Positions 18,651-26,923 of a stretch of 64,000 nt of DNA are shown here, one piece after another. Both the position numbers and the translations under genes were made by a program. Numbering within the stretch: position 1 is the first letter of the stretch; every line of letters starts with the position of its first letter. The notes beneath the pieces were generated by a model, which was not told the DNA's origin, made no database searches, and saw only the letters and a program-made list of their open reading frames with translations. The DNA comes from AP-15 sp963799085 (GTDB lineage: Bacteria; Pseudomonadota; Alphaproteobacteria; ATCC43930; CGMCC-115725): positions 22,268 to 86,267 of the forward strand of contig CAWCWA010000025.1 in assembly GCA_963799085.1 (NCBI GenBank), given 5' to 3'.

Positions 18651-19949
18651 TCACCGTACAATCGGGTCCAGCACCGAACCACTCGAAAGACCATGAAGCC
18701 GAGCGTGCAGGCCAATGACCTCAGATTCCGTCAGACCAGCTATACAATCCGCAGCGAATCGCGCAGGCGAGCCCTCTGGGTCAATTCCCCAAAGATATCT
18801 AAGACGTGTTGGCAAATATCTTGGGAAATTTTCTTTTGCCAAATCTTCGAAAATGGCTTCAAACAATGCTCGTATTATACGAACTTGCCCCTCTTGTTGG
18901 GCAGCAAGCGAAGGATTATTTATTATATAATCTCTGGTTATCTGTTTTAGAACCAGCACCTCGTCTGCCTCTTCTGAGGCGATCACAATCGATTTGCCCG
19001 TGACATCTGCCTCCTTTAGCCGGGCGGCGTGAATGTACCGTCCGATCAGTTGCGAGGTCATTGTTCTCAGTTGCTGGCGCTGATGCCGAGCACCCTCGTA
19101 TGGCTCAGCGAGCAGCTCACCAAAGGACCCGCTGAGGAAGTCCGTAAGACTGCGGAGAGCTTCCCGTAGGCGCCCGGCTGCGTTCGTTGGCTTCCCGAAC
19201 CAGTTTTCTTCTGCCCGACGGACAATCTGCTCGCTGTGATCACCGAGTATGCGATGCCAAGGGAGAAAGCCGCAACGATGGAAATCCTCTAGGTCGTGGA
19301 CAGAATAAGCGATGTCGTCGGCCCAGTCCATAAGATCGGCTTCGGCCGTCTTTGCGTCATGAGAGAACAACTCACGTGCGAATGTAAAGTCTTCGCTTTC
19401 TGTCTGGTACGCGCCCCATTTCTTGCTCCGACCTTGGATCCCCGCATCCCGAAGCCAAGGATATTTAAGGCACGCCGCAAGGGTAGCCCGTGTGAGGTCA
19501 AGGCCCGGGCACTCGTCAAATCGGACGGCTAATTTGGTCACGATTCGGAAGGACTGTGCATTTCCCTCGAAGCCTTCTCCGCCCGCCTCGGTCACGAGTT
19601 CGTGCAAGACATGTTCGCCCGCATGACCGAAGGGCGGGTGTCCAAGATCGTGAGCTAGGCTGGCGGCCTCGACCACTTCGGGATCGACGCCAAGGCTCTC
19701 ACTGAGCTCTCGCTGCTCTGCCACGCATTTTTGCGCTAGGCGGCGCCCAACCTGTGCGACCTTGATAGTGTGTTGCTGACGCGTATGAAACACGTCGGCT
19801 TCACCTGCGCGCACGATTTGAGTGACCCCCGAAAGTCTCCGAAAAGCCGATGAATAAAGGATGCGATCGCGATCGCGCTCAAATCGGCTACGCTGGTCAT
19901 CCCGAACAGCGCTGTAACGCCGATTCCCGCGGTCAGCCGCAGTCCACAT
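18651..19949 (-). CDS. dgt: dGTP triphosphohydrolase (dGTPase, HD domain)
   Basis: 432 residues. HD-superfamily metal ligands are visible: the first His in FHTRQQHTIKVAQVGRRLAQ, HDLGHPPFGHAGE for His-Asp, and the late Asp in LMDWADDIAYSVHDLEDF. The N-terminal RDRILYSSAFRRLSGVTQI is the standard dGTPase start. It converts dGTP to deoxyguanosine and triphosphate. The DNA is visibly less GC-rich than its surroundings and codon use differs, which suggests transfer. It is followed upstream on the same strand by a small winged-helix-like protein. Some dGTPases restrict phage by depleting dNTPs; a role in defence is possible but not shown. Confidence 0.86.
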   Translation of the reverse strand: MWTAADRGNRRYSAVRDDQRSRFERDRDRILYSSAFRRLSGVTQIVRAGEADVFHTRQQHTIKVAQVGRRLAQKCVAEQRELSESLGVDPEVVEAASLAHDLGHPPFGHAGEHVLHELVTEAGGEGFEGNAQSFRIVTKLAVRFDECPGLDLTRATLAACLKYPWLRDAGIQGRSKKWGAYQTESEDFTFARELFSHDAKTAEADLMDWADDIAYSVHDLEDFHRCGFLPWHRILGDHSEQIVRRAEENWFGKPTNAAGRLREALRSLTDFLSGSFGELLAEPYEGARHQRQQLRTMTSQLIGRYIHAARLKEADVTGKSIVIASEEADEVLVLKQITRDYIINNPSLAAQQEGQVRIIRALFEAIFEDLAKENFPRYLPTRLRYLWGIDPEGSPARFAADCIAGLTESEVIGLHARLHGLSSGSVLDPIVR

Positions 19950-19962
19950 AACGACAGTACAT

Positions 19963-20226
19963 TTAGGCAGCCGTTCGCCTGCGAAGACGGAGCCTCGGCC
20001 CCAGCTCTATGTCGCCTTTGTCAAGCGCATGCCGAATCGCCCGTTGCACGCTGTACCGGAGATAGCCCCTCGACTCGAACGCTTCTCCTAGCGTAACGGC
20101 ATCGATCCCGTCGCTGTGGCGTTCGATCTCTTCCACCAACTCGGTTTCAGTCGGGGATTCGTCCTTCTTAGCCCTAGAGCCCGGCATGGAGACAGCCCCT
20201 CTCAAAATAATGTCGGCGTCGAGCAT
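19963..20226 (-). CDS. Small wHTH-like protein beside the dGTPase
   Basis: 87 residues from the ATG at 20226, or 74 from the ATG at 20187. I do not recognise the family. The sequence SDGIDAVTLGEAFESRGYLR followed by YSVQRAIRHALDKGDIELGP looks like a short winged helix-turn-helix of the kind that reads DNA or mediates contacts. It lies 13 bases before the dGTPase gene on the same strand and shares its lower GC, so the two were probably acquired and are expressed together. It may be a regulator or partner of the nucleotidase. Confidence 0.55.
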   Translation of the reverse strand: MLDADIILRGAVSMPGSRAKKDESPTETELVEEIERHSDGIDAVTLGEAFESRGYLRYSVQRAIRHALDKGDIELGPRLRLRRRTAA

Positions 20227-20455
20227 ATCCTCTTATCTGGTACGCGCAACCGCTGCCCCGTCGGCACCTACGGCGGGTGCACCCGAGCCACTTATTTCCT
20301 GTCCGATGATCTATGGCTGGAAAAGGGCGCATAATCCGCTGGCGCTGTCGATCGAGACCAAGCGGACGTAAGGGTCGCGGGCTAAAATTCAGGCGACGGC
20401 CGACAGCGCCTGCCGCATCGGAGTTTGTCGCGGGCCGGCGTTTCGCGCGCAAATC

Positions 20456-21940
20456 CTATTCCCACGGCGCCTCCGCCGCCGCGTTCCGCCCAGAGATGCG
20501 GCCGAAGGCTAGGCATTCGCCGATGTTGCCGGTGCCCTGGTAGAGGTAGCTGTAGATCGAACCGAGTTCGCCGGCACTGTAGAGGCGGGGGATGGGCGCG
20601 CCGTCGGGGCGGACGATCTGGCCCTTTTCGTTGCGCCGCGGGCCGCCCTGGGTGTTGAGCATCGAGGGCGAGAGTTCGACCGCGTAGTAGGGCGGCTCGG
20701 CGATCGGCGCCAGCATCAGCGTGCGGCCGAATTCGCGCGTCGCGCCCCGCCTCGCAAGAGCGGTTCCAGCGGGCGACCGTCTGCCGTCAATACCGCCGGG
20801 TCGAGGCCGAGACCGCGGCGAGCGCCGGCGATGCTATCGGCGGTCTTGATCCAGCCCTTCGTGAGTTCGGCGCGGTTGTCCGCACTCCACTCGTAGCGCT
20901 CGATGATCTGCGTCCAGCCGTGGCTTGGATGCTTGTCGTAGAGCGGGCCGGCGGCAAAGAGCGCATGGTCGAAGATCATGAACATCGGGCAGGGCGTCGA
21001 GAGCGGCAGCCAGCTTCCGTTCACCCTGATCTTGCCGTGGCGGGTCTTGTATTTCTCGTCCGTGAAGCGCCGCGCGTCCGGCCCGACGACGATCATCCCG
21101 CCCGGCATCAGCTTGCTGAAATGCAACGCCTGCATCGAAAAGGTCGTGCGGAATTCCGGCGCCTTCAGCGCCATCGAGGGCCCGGCGTAATTGTTCATGT
21201 GCCAGAGGTCGGCGCCGACCGACATCGCCATCGCAATGCCGTCGCCCTCATTATAGGGCGAGCCCGAGGTGTAGCAGTAGGGGACGCCCGGCAGGTAATT
21301 GCGGATCATCTCCTGGTTGTTCTCGAAGCCGCCGCAGGTCAGCACCACCCCCCGCCGCGCCTTGACGCAAACGGTTTCGTCCCGCCGCCGCGCCCGCACG
21401 CCGAGTATTTCCCTTGTTCTGTCGCGCTGGATCAGCGCCTTCCCCGGCGTTTCGTAGAGGACCCGGATCGGGCGCTCTTTGACCAGGCTCTCGAACCGCT
21501 GCCAGGTGTAGGAATAGCCGTAGGTCGGGCCGTCGTGGAATTTGTGGACGCAGCCCGACGCCGGGCAGGTCCGGGAATTCGATGCCGACCGGCGGGTGCT
21601 GGTGCTCCTGCGGGTCGCCGCCCAGGCTTTCGAGCCATTCGTTGTTGCGGCACATCTCCTCGGCCCACACCCGGACCATTGCTTCGGGCACCGTGTAGGG
21701 GCCGGAAAGTGCCGTCAGATAGGCGGCGGCGTCTTCGGCCGAGGAGGTATTGAGATAGCCCTGGCCCGCAACCCGCGTGTTGCCGCCGTGCTCGCCGTCG
21801 GGCGCCTTTTCGAGGATCAAGACCTCGGCGCCGAGATCATGCGCGGTGACCGCGGCGGCGACCCCGGCCGCCCCGAACCCGACGACGACGACATCGGCCT
21901 CGACATCCCATTTCGACGGCGCTGAAGGGCATTGCTGCAT
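20456..21940 (-). CDS. FAD-dependent fumarate-reductase / 3-ketosteroid-dehydrogenase-like flavoprotein (two frameshifts)
   Basis: About 494 residues when repaired. The start at 21940 has a GAGGAAG site. The N-terminus DVVVVGFGAAGVAAAVTAHD is the FAD fingerprint, followed by EVLILEKAPDGEHGGNTRVA. Central parts are GVVLTCGGFENNQEMIRNYL and FTDEKYKTRHGKI; the C-terminus is LYSAGELGSIYSYLYQGTGN, the flavin-capping end of the FAD_binding_2 family. Breaks lie near 21552 (extra C in GTCGGGCTGC) and near 20745 (one base missing). Members reduce or dehydrogenate carbon-carbon bonds next to a carbonyl. Its 5' leader overlaps dispersed repeat copy 3, which may influence its expression. Confidence 0.8.
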
Positions 21941-21970
21941 GGTTTCTTCCTCTTGGCGGCGATTGGGCGA

Positions 21971-22115
21971 GACGGCGTCGGCAAAGTTGCCACAATTCCA
22001 TGATACCGGTTCCATCAGCCGGCCGGTCGAGCGTTTCTCGAATGGCCGGGCGGCCGAGCCCGCAGGCGGACGCAATAGCTGTTATTTCACTGCAAATAAC
22101 AGCAAAAACAGCAAA
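21971..22115 (-). repeat. Composite dispersed repeat, copy 3
   Basis: On the reverse strand, block A (22078-22115) reads TTTGCTGTTTTTGCTGTT and contains a perfect inverted repeat, GCTGTTATTT ... AAATAACAGC. Block B (21971-22001) reads ATGGAATTGTGGCAACTTTG. The order and orientation of blocks match copies 1 and 2, with a longer, unrelated middle. It lies between the flavoprotein start (21940) and the left end of the IS1595-like element (22136). Confidence 0.7.
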
Positions 22116-22135
22116 CCGGCTCTCGACCTTCCCGT

Positions 22136-23169
22136 TTACCATCGACGCTCAGCTAGGCATGGTGGTGGTATTATCTTCCTGAAATCGCGATGAATTTCAG
22201 GATCAAGCCGATGCCTCGCAACCGCCTGCAACACCAGAAGGGGCTCTTGGATGATGCGTTCGAGCAGTTCTACCCGAACGAGGAGGCCTGCCGGACGGCG
22301 TGGTTCGCTTGGCGTTGGCCTGAGGGCTTCAAGTGTCCGCGGTGCGCCGGAGCAGCGTATTCCGAAATTCGTGGTCGGCAACTACTGCAGTGCCGTCGCT
22401 GCCGCTACCAGGTGTCGCTGATCGCCGGCACCGTCCTGCAGGGCACCAAGCTGCCGATGCGGGTGTGGTTTCGTGCCATGCACCTGCTCGCCCAGGGCAA
22501 GAAGGGCCTGTCCAACATCGAACTGGGCCGGCGGCTCGGGATCTCGACCAACGCCGCCTGGCGGATGCAGCACAAGCTGATGCAGGCGATGCTCGAGCGA
22601 AACCGGCGCTACAAGCTCGGCGCCGCCGGGCCGCGGATCGAGATCGACGACGCCTATATTGGCGGCGAGCGAACCGGCGAAGGCACCGGCCGCGGCCGGC
22701 GCGGACATACGCCCTTCATCATCGCGGTCGAGACCACCTCGGACGGACGGCCGCTGCACACCCGCCTCCAGGTCGTACGCGGGTTCCAGACGGTCGAAAC
22801 CAAACGGCTGTGCACACGAATGTCGAGGCGGGAACCACCATCGTCAGCGACGGCGGCCAGTGGTTTCGCTGCATCGCCGAGCAGCCCGGCATCGTTCATG
22901 AACGCCACGTCACCGGCACCGACCGCGCCAGCGCCCGCCACCCTGCCTTCCGCTGGGCGAACACCATGCTCGCCAACATCAAGAACAGCCTCCTCGCCAC
23001 GCACCGCGCCGTCGCCGCCAAGCATCTGCCACGCTACCTCGGCGCCTTCGCCTGGCGCTTCAATCGCCGTTTTGTCCTGAGGACGATCCATCAGCGCCTC
23101 GCCGTCGCCGCAGCAACAACCCCGCCCATGCCCTATCGCCTCCTTAAATTGGCTGAAGCTCGATGGTAA
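22136..23169 (+). mobile_element. IS1595-family insertion sequence
   Basis: About 1034 bases bounded by inverted repeats: left TTACCATCGACGCTCAGC (22136-22153), right GCTGAAGCTCGATGGTAA (23152-23169), matching at 15 of 18 positions when one is reverse-complemented. The single transposase gene fills the interior and its stop codon is part of the right repeat. The right end cuts a GMC oxidoreductase gene. I found no 8-base target duplication, so a rearrangement has probably followed insertion. Confidence 0.75.
22190..23169 (+). CDS. IS1595-family (ISXO2-like) transposase, frameshifted
   Basis: About 326 residues. It has the zinc-ribbon of the family, FKCPRCAGA ... LQCRRCRYQVS, then GTKLPMRVWFRAMHLLAQGK and the helix-turn-helix NIELGRRLGISTNAAWRMQH. 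The DDE/N-type core starts with RIEIDDAYIGGERTG and continues, after a break near 22800 where one base seems missing, with GTTIVSDGGQWFRC and LPRYLGAFAWRFNRRF. A start at 22211 (MPRNRLQHQKG) is as likely as 22190. The frame error would inactivate it if real, but single-base errors are widespread in this sequence. Confidence 0.82.
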
Positions 23170-23425
23170 GAAGGACGACCTTAATCGGTGAGTTCTCGTC
23201 GTTGATCGGGTAGTCCTCGGGCCGGGCGCGAATGTTGGGACTGGGGGAAAAATCGCCAAAGAAGCGCGCCTCCCAATCACGGCCAGTGCTCGGATAGGTC
23301 TCGGGGTTCATCCAACCACCCTGTTCGAGGCAGAGGATGTGCATCTTTGTGTCGGCGAGGCTCTAGGCCACCGCCGCCCCCGACGCGCCGGCGCCAATGA
23401 TCAGCACATCCACGGGATCGTTCAT
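23170..23425 (-). pseudogene. GMC-family oxidoreductase, 5' remnant truncated by the IS1595 element
   Basis: The reverse strand starts ATG at 23425 and reads VDVLIIGAGASGAAVA, the GMC FAD motif, then a TAG stop, then SLADTKMHILCLEQGGWMNP and TGRDWEARFFGDFSPSPN, ending YPINDENSPIKVV. Family members have Trp at the TAG position (AVAWSLAE), so a TGG to TAG change is likely. After about 85 residues the sequence runs into the inverted repeat at 23169. The remaining roughly 400 residues are not on the far side of the element, so part of the gene has been lost. It follows the UGSC gene by 47 bases on the same strand. Confidence 0.75.
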
Positions 23426-23472
23426 GCCGGTCTTTCCCCCGCCTCGCCCCACCATCGGGCCGTTCTTACCGA

Positions 23473-23985
23473 CTACTTCACCAACAGCTTCAGGATCGCG
23501 TCGAAATATTCGTCCGCCAATGCCCGCAACTCCTCATCGGTGCGGTCCTGCACCGGATGAGGAATGAACACCAGGGCCGGGTCGATGCCGAGCGCCCTTG
23601 CCTGCGCCTCCGCGCCTTGAATGAACTCCGTTGTCGCCACGCCCACCGTTGGAATGCCGCGCGCCTCAAGATCCGCCATGTCATGCGTACAGCACGATAT
23701 GCAGGACCCTCAGTCGCTCAGTCCTTCGATGACGAGATTGACTTCGGTGGCGATCTCTTGCCGCAATGGCAGAGGCGCCGGCCTTGTATTGGTTGGCTTA
23801 GCATAGTGTTTGTAGGCAATGCCACGCTCGCCGAGCCGTTCGCCCAGCCGCTTCAGGAACACGTCGCCGCGCGCCTTGGCGATGTCGAGAATGCCGATGG
23901 TTAGCCCGTCGAGCTTTTCGGGTCGCGGCAGCCGCGGTCTGATGGTCGGAGATTGCTCCGACGTGGGATCGAGTAGGACAGTCAA
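23473..23985 (-). CDS. UGSC-family selenoprotein candidate (in-frame TGA read as selenocysteine)
   Basis: 170 residues in one unbroken frame except for TGA at 23710-23712, which falls in VIEGLSD-U-GSCISCCTHDM. Proteins of this family are named for the Sec-Gly-Ser-Cys (UGSC) motif, with Cys replacing Sec in some members, so the TGA is very likely selenocysteine. The frame downstream keeps family features: GIPTVGVATTEFIQGAEAQA and VQDRTDEELRALADEYFDA. The N-terminus is VLLDPTSEQSPTIRPRLPRP. The start is TTG at 23985 with a strong AAGGAGG site, overlapping the stop of the thioredoxin-domain gene (TTGA). Right after the TGA, GGTCC can pair with GGATC about 30 bases on, enclosing a smaller stem TGCATA/TACGCA, a possible bacterial SECIS. 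A redox role with the thioredoxin partner is inferred. Confidence 0.85.
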
Positions 23986-25421
23986 TTCCGCACCTCCTTG
24001 GTTATCGGGATGCTGCCGCGGGGGCCGCTCGACGACCACCCACCGATAATGCCCGAAAACATTCCAGCCCCGCCTCCGGCGCGGACGATCATCAGCCCGC
24101 CGGGGCGAAACTTGTTGACAGTCGTGCCCGCGAGCGAGGCCGGCCCGCCTTCGGCAATGCCCTTTGCGCCTGCGACTAGTTCCTCGCCGGGGATCTCGCA
24201 CCGTTTGTAAAGTTCTTCGTAGAGCTGCGCCTTCGACCAGCCGGCTTTGCGGAACGTGCGCTCGTGTTCAGGGCAGATTACCAAGAGGGCGTCGCAGGCC
24301 GGCGCCAGCTTGACGCTATGCATCGCCTTCAACGACTCGGCAAAACTGCGCGCCAGGCTTTCCGGCTCGCGTGATTTCTGGTCCACCACGCCTTGCAGAC
24401 CAAAACCGGCAAACACCGTGACCGCCGATTGACCGGGCCTCATCCCACGCTCGACCGAGAGCGGTTCCCAGCACGAGCCTTCCTCGTCCTCGGCGAAGCA
24501 GTAAGTGAGTTTGCCGGGATTGCCCAAGGTCGCGCGGTCAACCTCCTGCGGCCGGCCGCCGCCGATATTGCGGATCACCAGTTGCAGGGCGCGGCCGATC
24601 GCGGCGTTGGCGCGGTTGCCCTGGCCCAGTGCATTGCCCTTGGCGTTCATGCCGATGCGGTGCCGGATCGGCCCGTTCACGACCACGACCGGACCGACGA
24701 ACATCGTCGTCGCCAAGACGCCGTGCATCGCAAAGCCTTCTTCGAGCACCGCCTCGACAGCGGCGAGCACAACCGGCAGGTATTCCGGCTTGCATCCGGC
24801 CATCACGGCGTTGACCGCGATCTTTTCAACCGTCGCCGGTTGCAAGGCCGGCGGGACCAGCCCGATTACCTCCTGCGGGTCGCGCGCTGTGCCGTCGAGC
24901 ATACGCAGCACCCGCTCCTCGGTCGGCGGCACCAGCGGCAGCCCATCCGACCAGCCGCGCTCGTACATCGCCTCCTGCTCGTCCTCGTCTTCGCCGATGA
25001 CGATGCGACGCGATTTGAGCCCGGTTTCGTTGAAGCGTATCTTCAGCCGTTCGATCACCCCCGGCTCGATGTTCTTGGCGCCGCAACCCGGCCTCGAATC
25101 CGGCAGGTCCACCCCCAAACCGGCGATGCCCGCGACACGCTCCCACTCGCCCCGGTCCCAGCCGAAGGTGCGGTCGATTTCACGCCCTTGCTCCATGCGA
25201 ATAAGCGTCGGCACGACCTCGATCTTCAAGCAGTGCGAAACATCGAGACCGGTGTCATCGATGCGATTGGGCACGGTGTCGGGAAAGCCTGGATCGTCCT
25301 GGGTGTAGACCTGCAAGCCAGCACGACGCGCCAGTTCGCCCAGCACTGGCGCGGTCAATTCGCAGGTCGGGCAGTCGCGCTTTACCACCGCGATCAGACC
25401 GTCATGCGGTGTCAGGCTCAT
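23982..25421 (-). CDS. Thioredoxin-domain protein, partner of the UGSC gene
   Basis: About 479 residues. The first 75 residues form a thioredoxin-like fold with the redox motif VVKRDCPTCELTAPVLGELA and the cis-Pro region IEVVPTLIRMEQG. A long C-terminal domain follows, beginning MYERGWSDGLPLVPPTEERV, a string I associate with a family of unknown function, then VAVNAVMAGCKPEYLPVVLA-like text (IAVNAVMAGCKPEYLPVVL), CDALLVICPEHERTF and GGGAGMFSGIIGGW. The start at 25421 has GGAG nearby; 25460 is an alternative. The stop overlaps the TTG start of the selenoprotein gene, so translation is coupled. The pair is likely one redox system whose substrate is unknown. Confidence 0.75.
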   Translation of the reverse strand: MSLTPHDGLIAVVKRDCPTCELTAPVLGELARRAGLQVYTQDDPGFPDTVPNRIDDTGLDVSHCLKIEVVPTLIRMEQGREIDRTFGWDRGEWERVAGIAGLGVDLPDSRPGCGAKNIEPGVIERLKIRFNETGLKSRRIVIGEDEDEQEAMYERGWSDGLPLVPPTEERVLRMLDGTARDPQEVIGLVPPALQPATVEKIAVNAVMAGCKPEYLPVVLAAVEAVLEEGFAMHGVLATTMFVGPVVVVNGPIRHRIGMNAKGNALGQGNRANAAIGRALQLVIRNIGGGRPQEVDRATLGNPGKLTYCFAEDEEGSCWEPLSVERGMRPGQSAVTVFAGFGLQGVVDQKSREPESLARSFAESLKAMHSVKLAPACDALLVICPEHERTFRKAGWSKAQLYEELYKRCEIPGEELVAGAKGIAEGGPASLAGTTVNKFRPGGLMIVRAGGGAGMFSGIIGGWSSSGPRGSIPITKEVRN

Positions 25422-25575
25422 GCCGCGCTCCCTGCCTTGCTCAGCTGAGAATGAACCCAAGGCCGGCAGCCGGCAAGTCTCGCCGGACGCGGCCGAATAC
25501 GGCCGATCGCCGTAACGGGCCCGGGGAAATACGGTCGTCTCGGATATTTGCGCCGGGATGGGTTAGAATGCCTCG

Positions 25576-26434
25576 ATGAAACCCGCACCCTTCGATTACG
25601 TGTGCCCGGCAGCGCTCGACGAGGCGGTGGCGCTGCTCGCCGCCCGCCCCGGCGAGGCGCGGCCGATTGCCGGCGGGCAGAGCCTGATGCCTTTGCTGGC
25701 GTTCCGTCTCGCCGCACCGGCCCTGCTGGTCGATCTGCGAAACATCCCCGGTCTCGATGGCATCGCGGTCAGCGATGACGGGGTCAGGCTCGGCGCCAGG
25801 GTGCGTTGGCGCGACATCGAGGACGATCCGCGATTGCGCTCGGCGCATCCGCTGCTGGCCGCCGCGGTCGGCCATGTGGCGCATTACCAGATCCGCAATC
25901 GGGGCACGGTCGGCGGCAGCCTCGCGCATGCCGATCCGGCGGCGGAAATGCCCGGCATTGCGGTGACGTGCGAGGCCGAGATCGCGGCTGTGGGGCCGAC
26001 CGGCGCAAGGGCGATCGCGGCCGCCGAATTTTTCTTCGGACCGCTGGCGACGGCGCTGGCGCCCGACGAAATCATCACCGAACTGCAGCTGCCGGCGTGG
26101 CTGGCGGGGCGGCGCTGGGGTTTCGAGGAGTTCTCCCGGCGGCGCGGCGATTTCGCGCTCGCCGGCGTCGGCGCTGTTCTATGACGAAGACGACGAGCGG
26201 CCGCGTGCCGATGCGCATGTCGGCGTCGATCGGCGTCGGCGACCGCCCGCTCCGGCTCGGCGCGGCAGAGGCGGTCTCGAACGGGCACGCGGTCGACGAG
26301 GCGACGATCGGCGAAGCGGCGCGCGCGGCCGCTGCGGCGTCGATCCGCCGGAGGATATCCATGCGCGCGCCGCCTATCGGCGGGCCCTTGTCGGCACGCT
26401 GCTCGAGCGCGCACTGCGGCGCGCGGCATCGTAA
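25576..26434 (+). CDS. Molybdenum hydroxylase FAD-binding (medium) subunit, three frameshifts
   Basis: About 285 residues, the FAD subunit of the xanthine dehydrogenase / CO dehydrogenase family. It starts MKPAPFDYVCPAALDEAVAL and has PIAGGQSLMPLLAFRLA and IRNRGTVGGSLAHADPAAEM, the two FAD-binding loops. Frames change near 26171 (extra G before GCGCTGTTC), near 26210 and near 26335; the C-terminal SASIGVGDRPLRLGAAEAV and PPEDIHARAAYRRALVGTLL are still family-like. It passes electrons from the Fe-S subunit to an acceptor. Gene order medium - small - large is the same as in cox-type operons. Confidence 0.78.
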
Positions 26435-26448
26435 GGATCGGTGCCGAG

Positions 26449-26923
26449 ATGATGCGCGTCGCACTTCACGGTCAACGGCAACCCGGTCGAGATCGAAGTC
26501 GAGCCGCGCACGAGCCTCGCCGACTGTCTGCGCCACCGGCTCGGGCTGACCGGCACTCATCTCGGCTGCGAGCACGGCGTGTGCGGCGCGTGCACGGTCA
26601 TCGTCGACGGCGACGCAGTGCGGTCCTGCCTGATTCTCGCGGTCCAGGCCGAAGGCGCCGAGGTCGTCACGGTCGAAGGGCTGTCCAACGACGCGGAGTT
26701 GACGCCGCTGCAGGCCGCATTCCGCAAGCATCACGCGCTGCAATGCGGCTTCTGCACGCCCGGGATCATCACTACCGCACACGCTCTGTTGACCGAGGAG
26801 CCGGAAGCGGACGCCGACCGCATTCGCGAGGTGTTGTCGGGCAATCTCTGCCGCTGCACCGGCTACATCCCGATCGTCGAGGCGGTGCTGGAAGCCCGCG
26901 CCGCCTATCGGAGACGGCCATGA
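26449..26923 (+). CDS. Molybdenum hydroxylase [2Fe-2S] (small) subunit, one frameshift
   Basis: About 157 residues. The plant-type [2Fe-2S] cysteines are in LGCEHGVCGACTVIVDG, and the second cluster lies in HHALQCGFCTPGIITTAHAL and GNLCRCTGYIPIVEAV. The start is ATG-ATG at 26449/26452; near 26461 one extra base in GTCGCACTTC interrupts the first residues, after which HFTVNGNPVEIEVEPRTSLA is normal. The stop overlaps the start of the large subunit by four bases (ATGA). It relays electrons between the Mo site and the FAD subunit. Confidence 0.82.

Noticed and set aside
22128..23177. 8-base target duplication of the IS1595 element
   Set aside because: The eight bases outside the left repeat (CTTCCCGT) and the right repeat (GAAGGACG) do not match.
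23360..23380. Amber TAG in the GMC fragment as pyrrolysine
   Set aside because: Family members have Trp (TGG) here, the gene is truncated by an IS element, and nothing else suggests pyrrolysine use. It is treated as a decay mutation.
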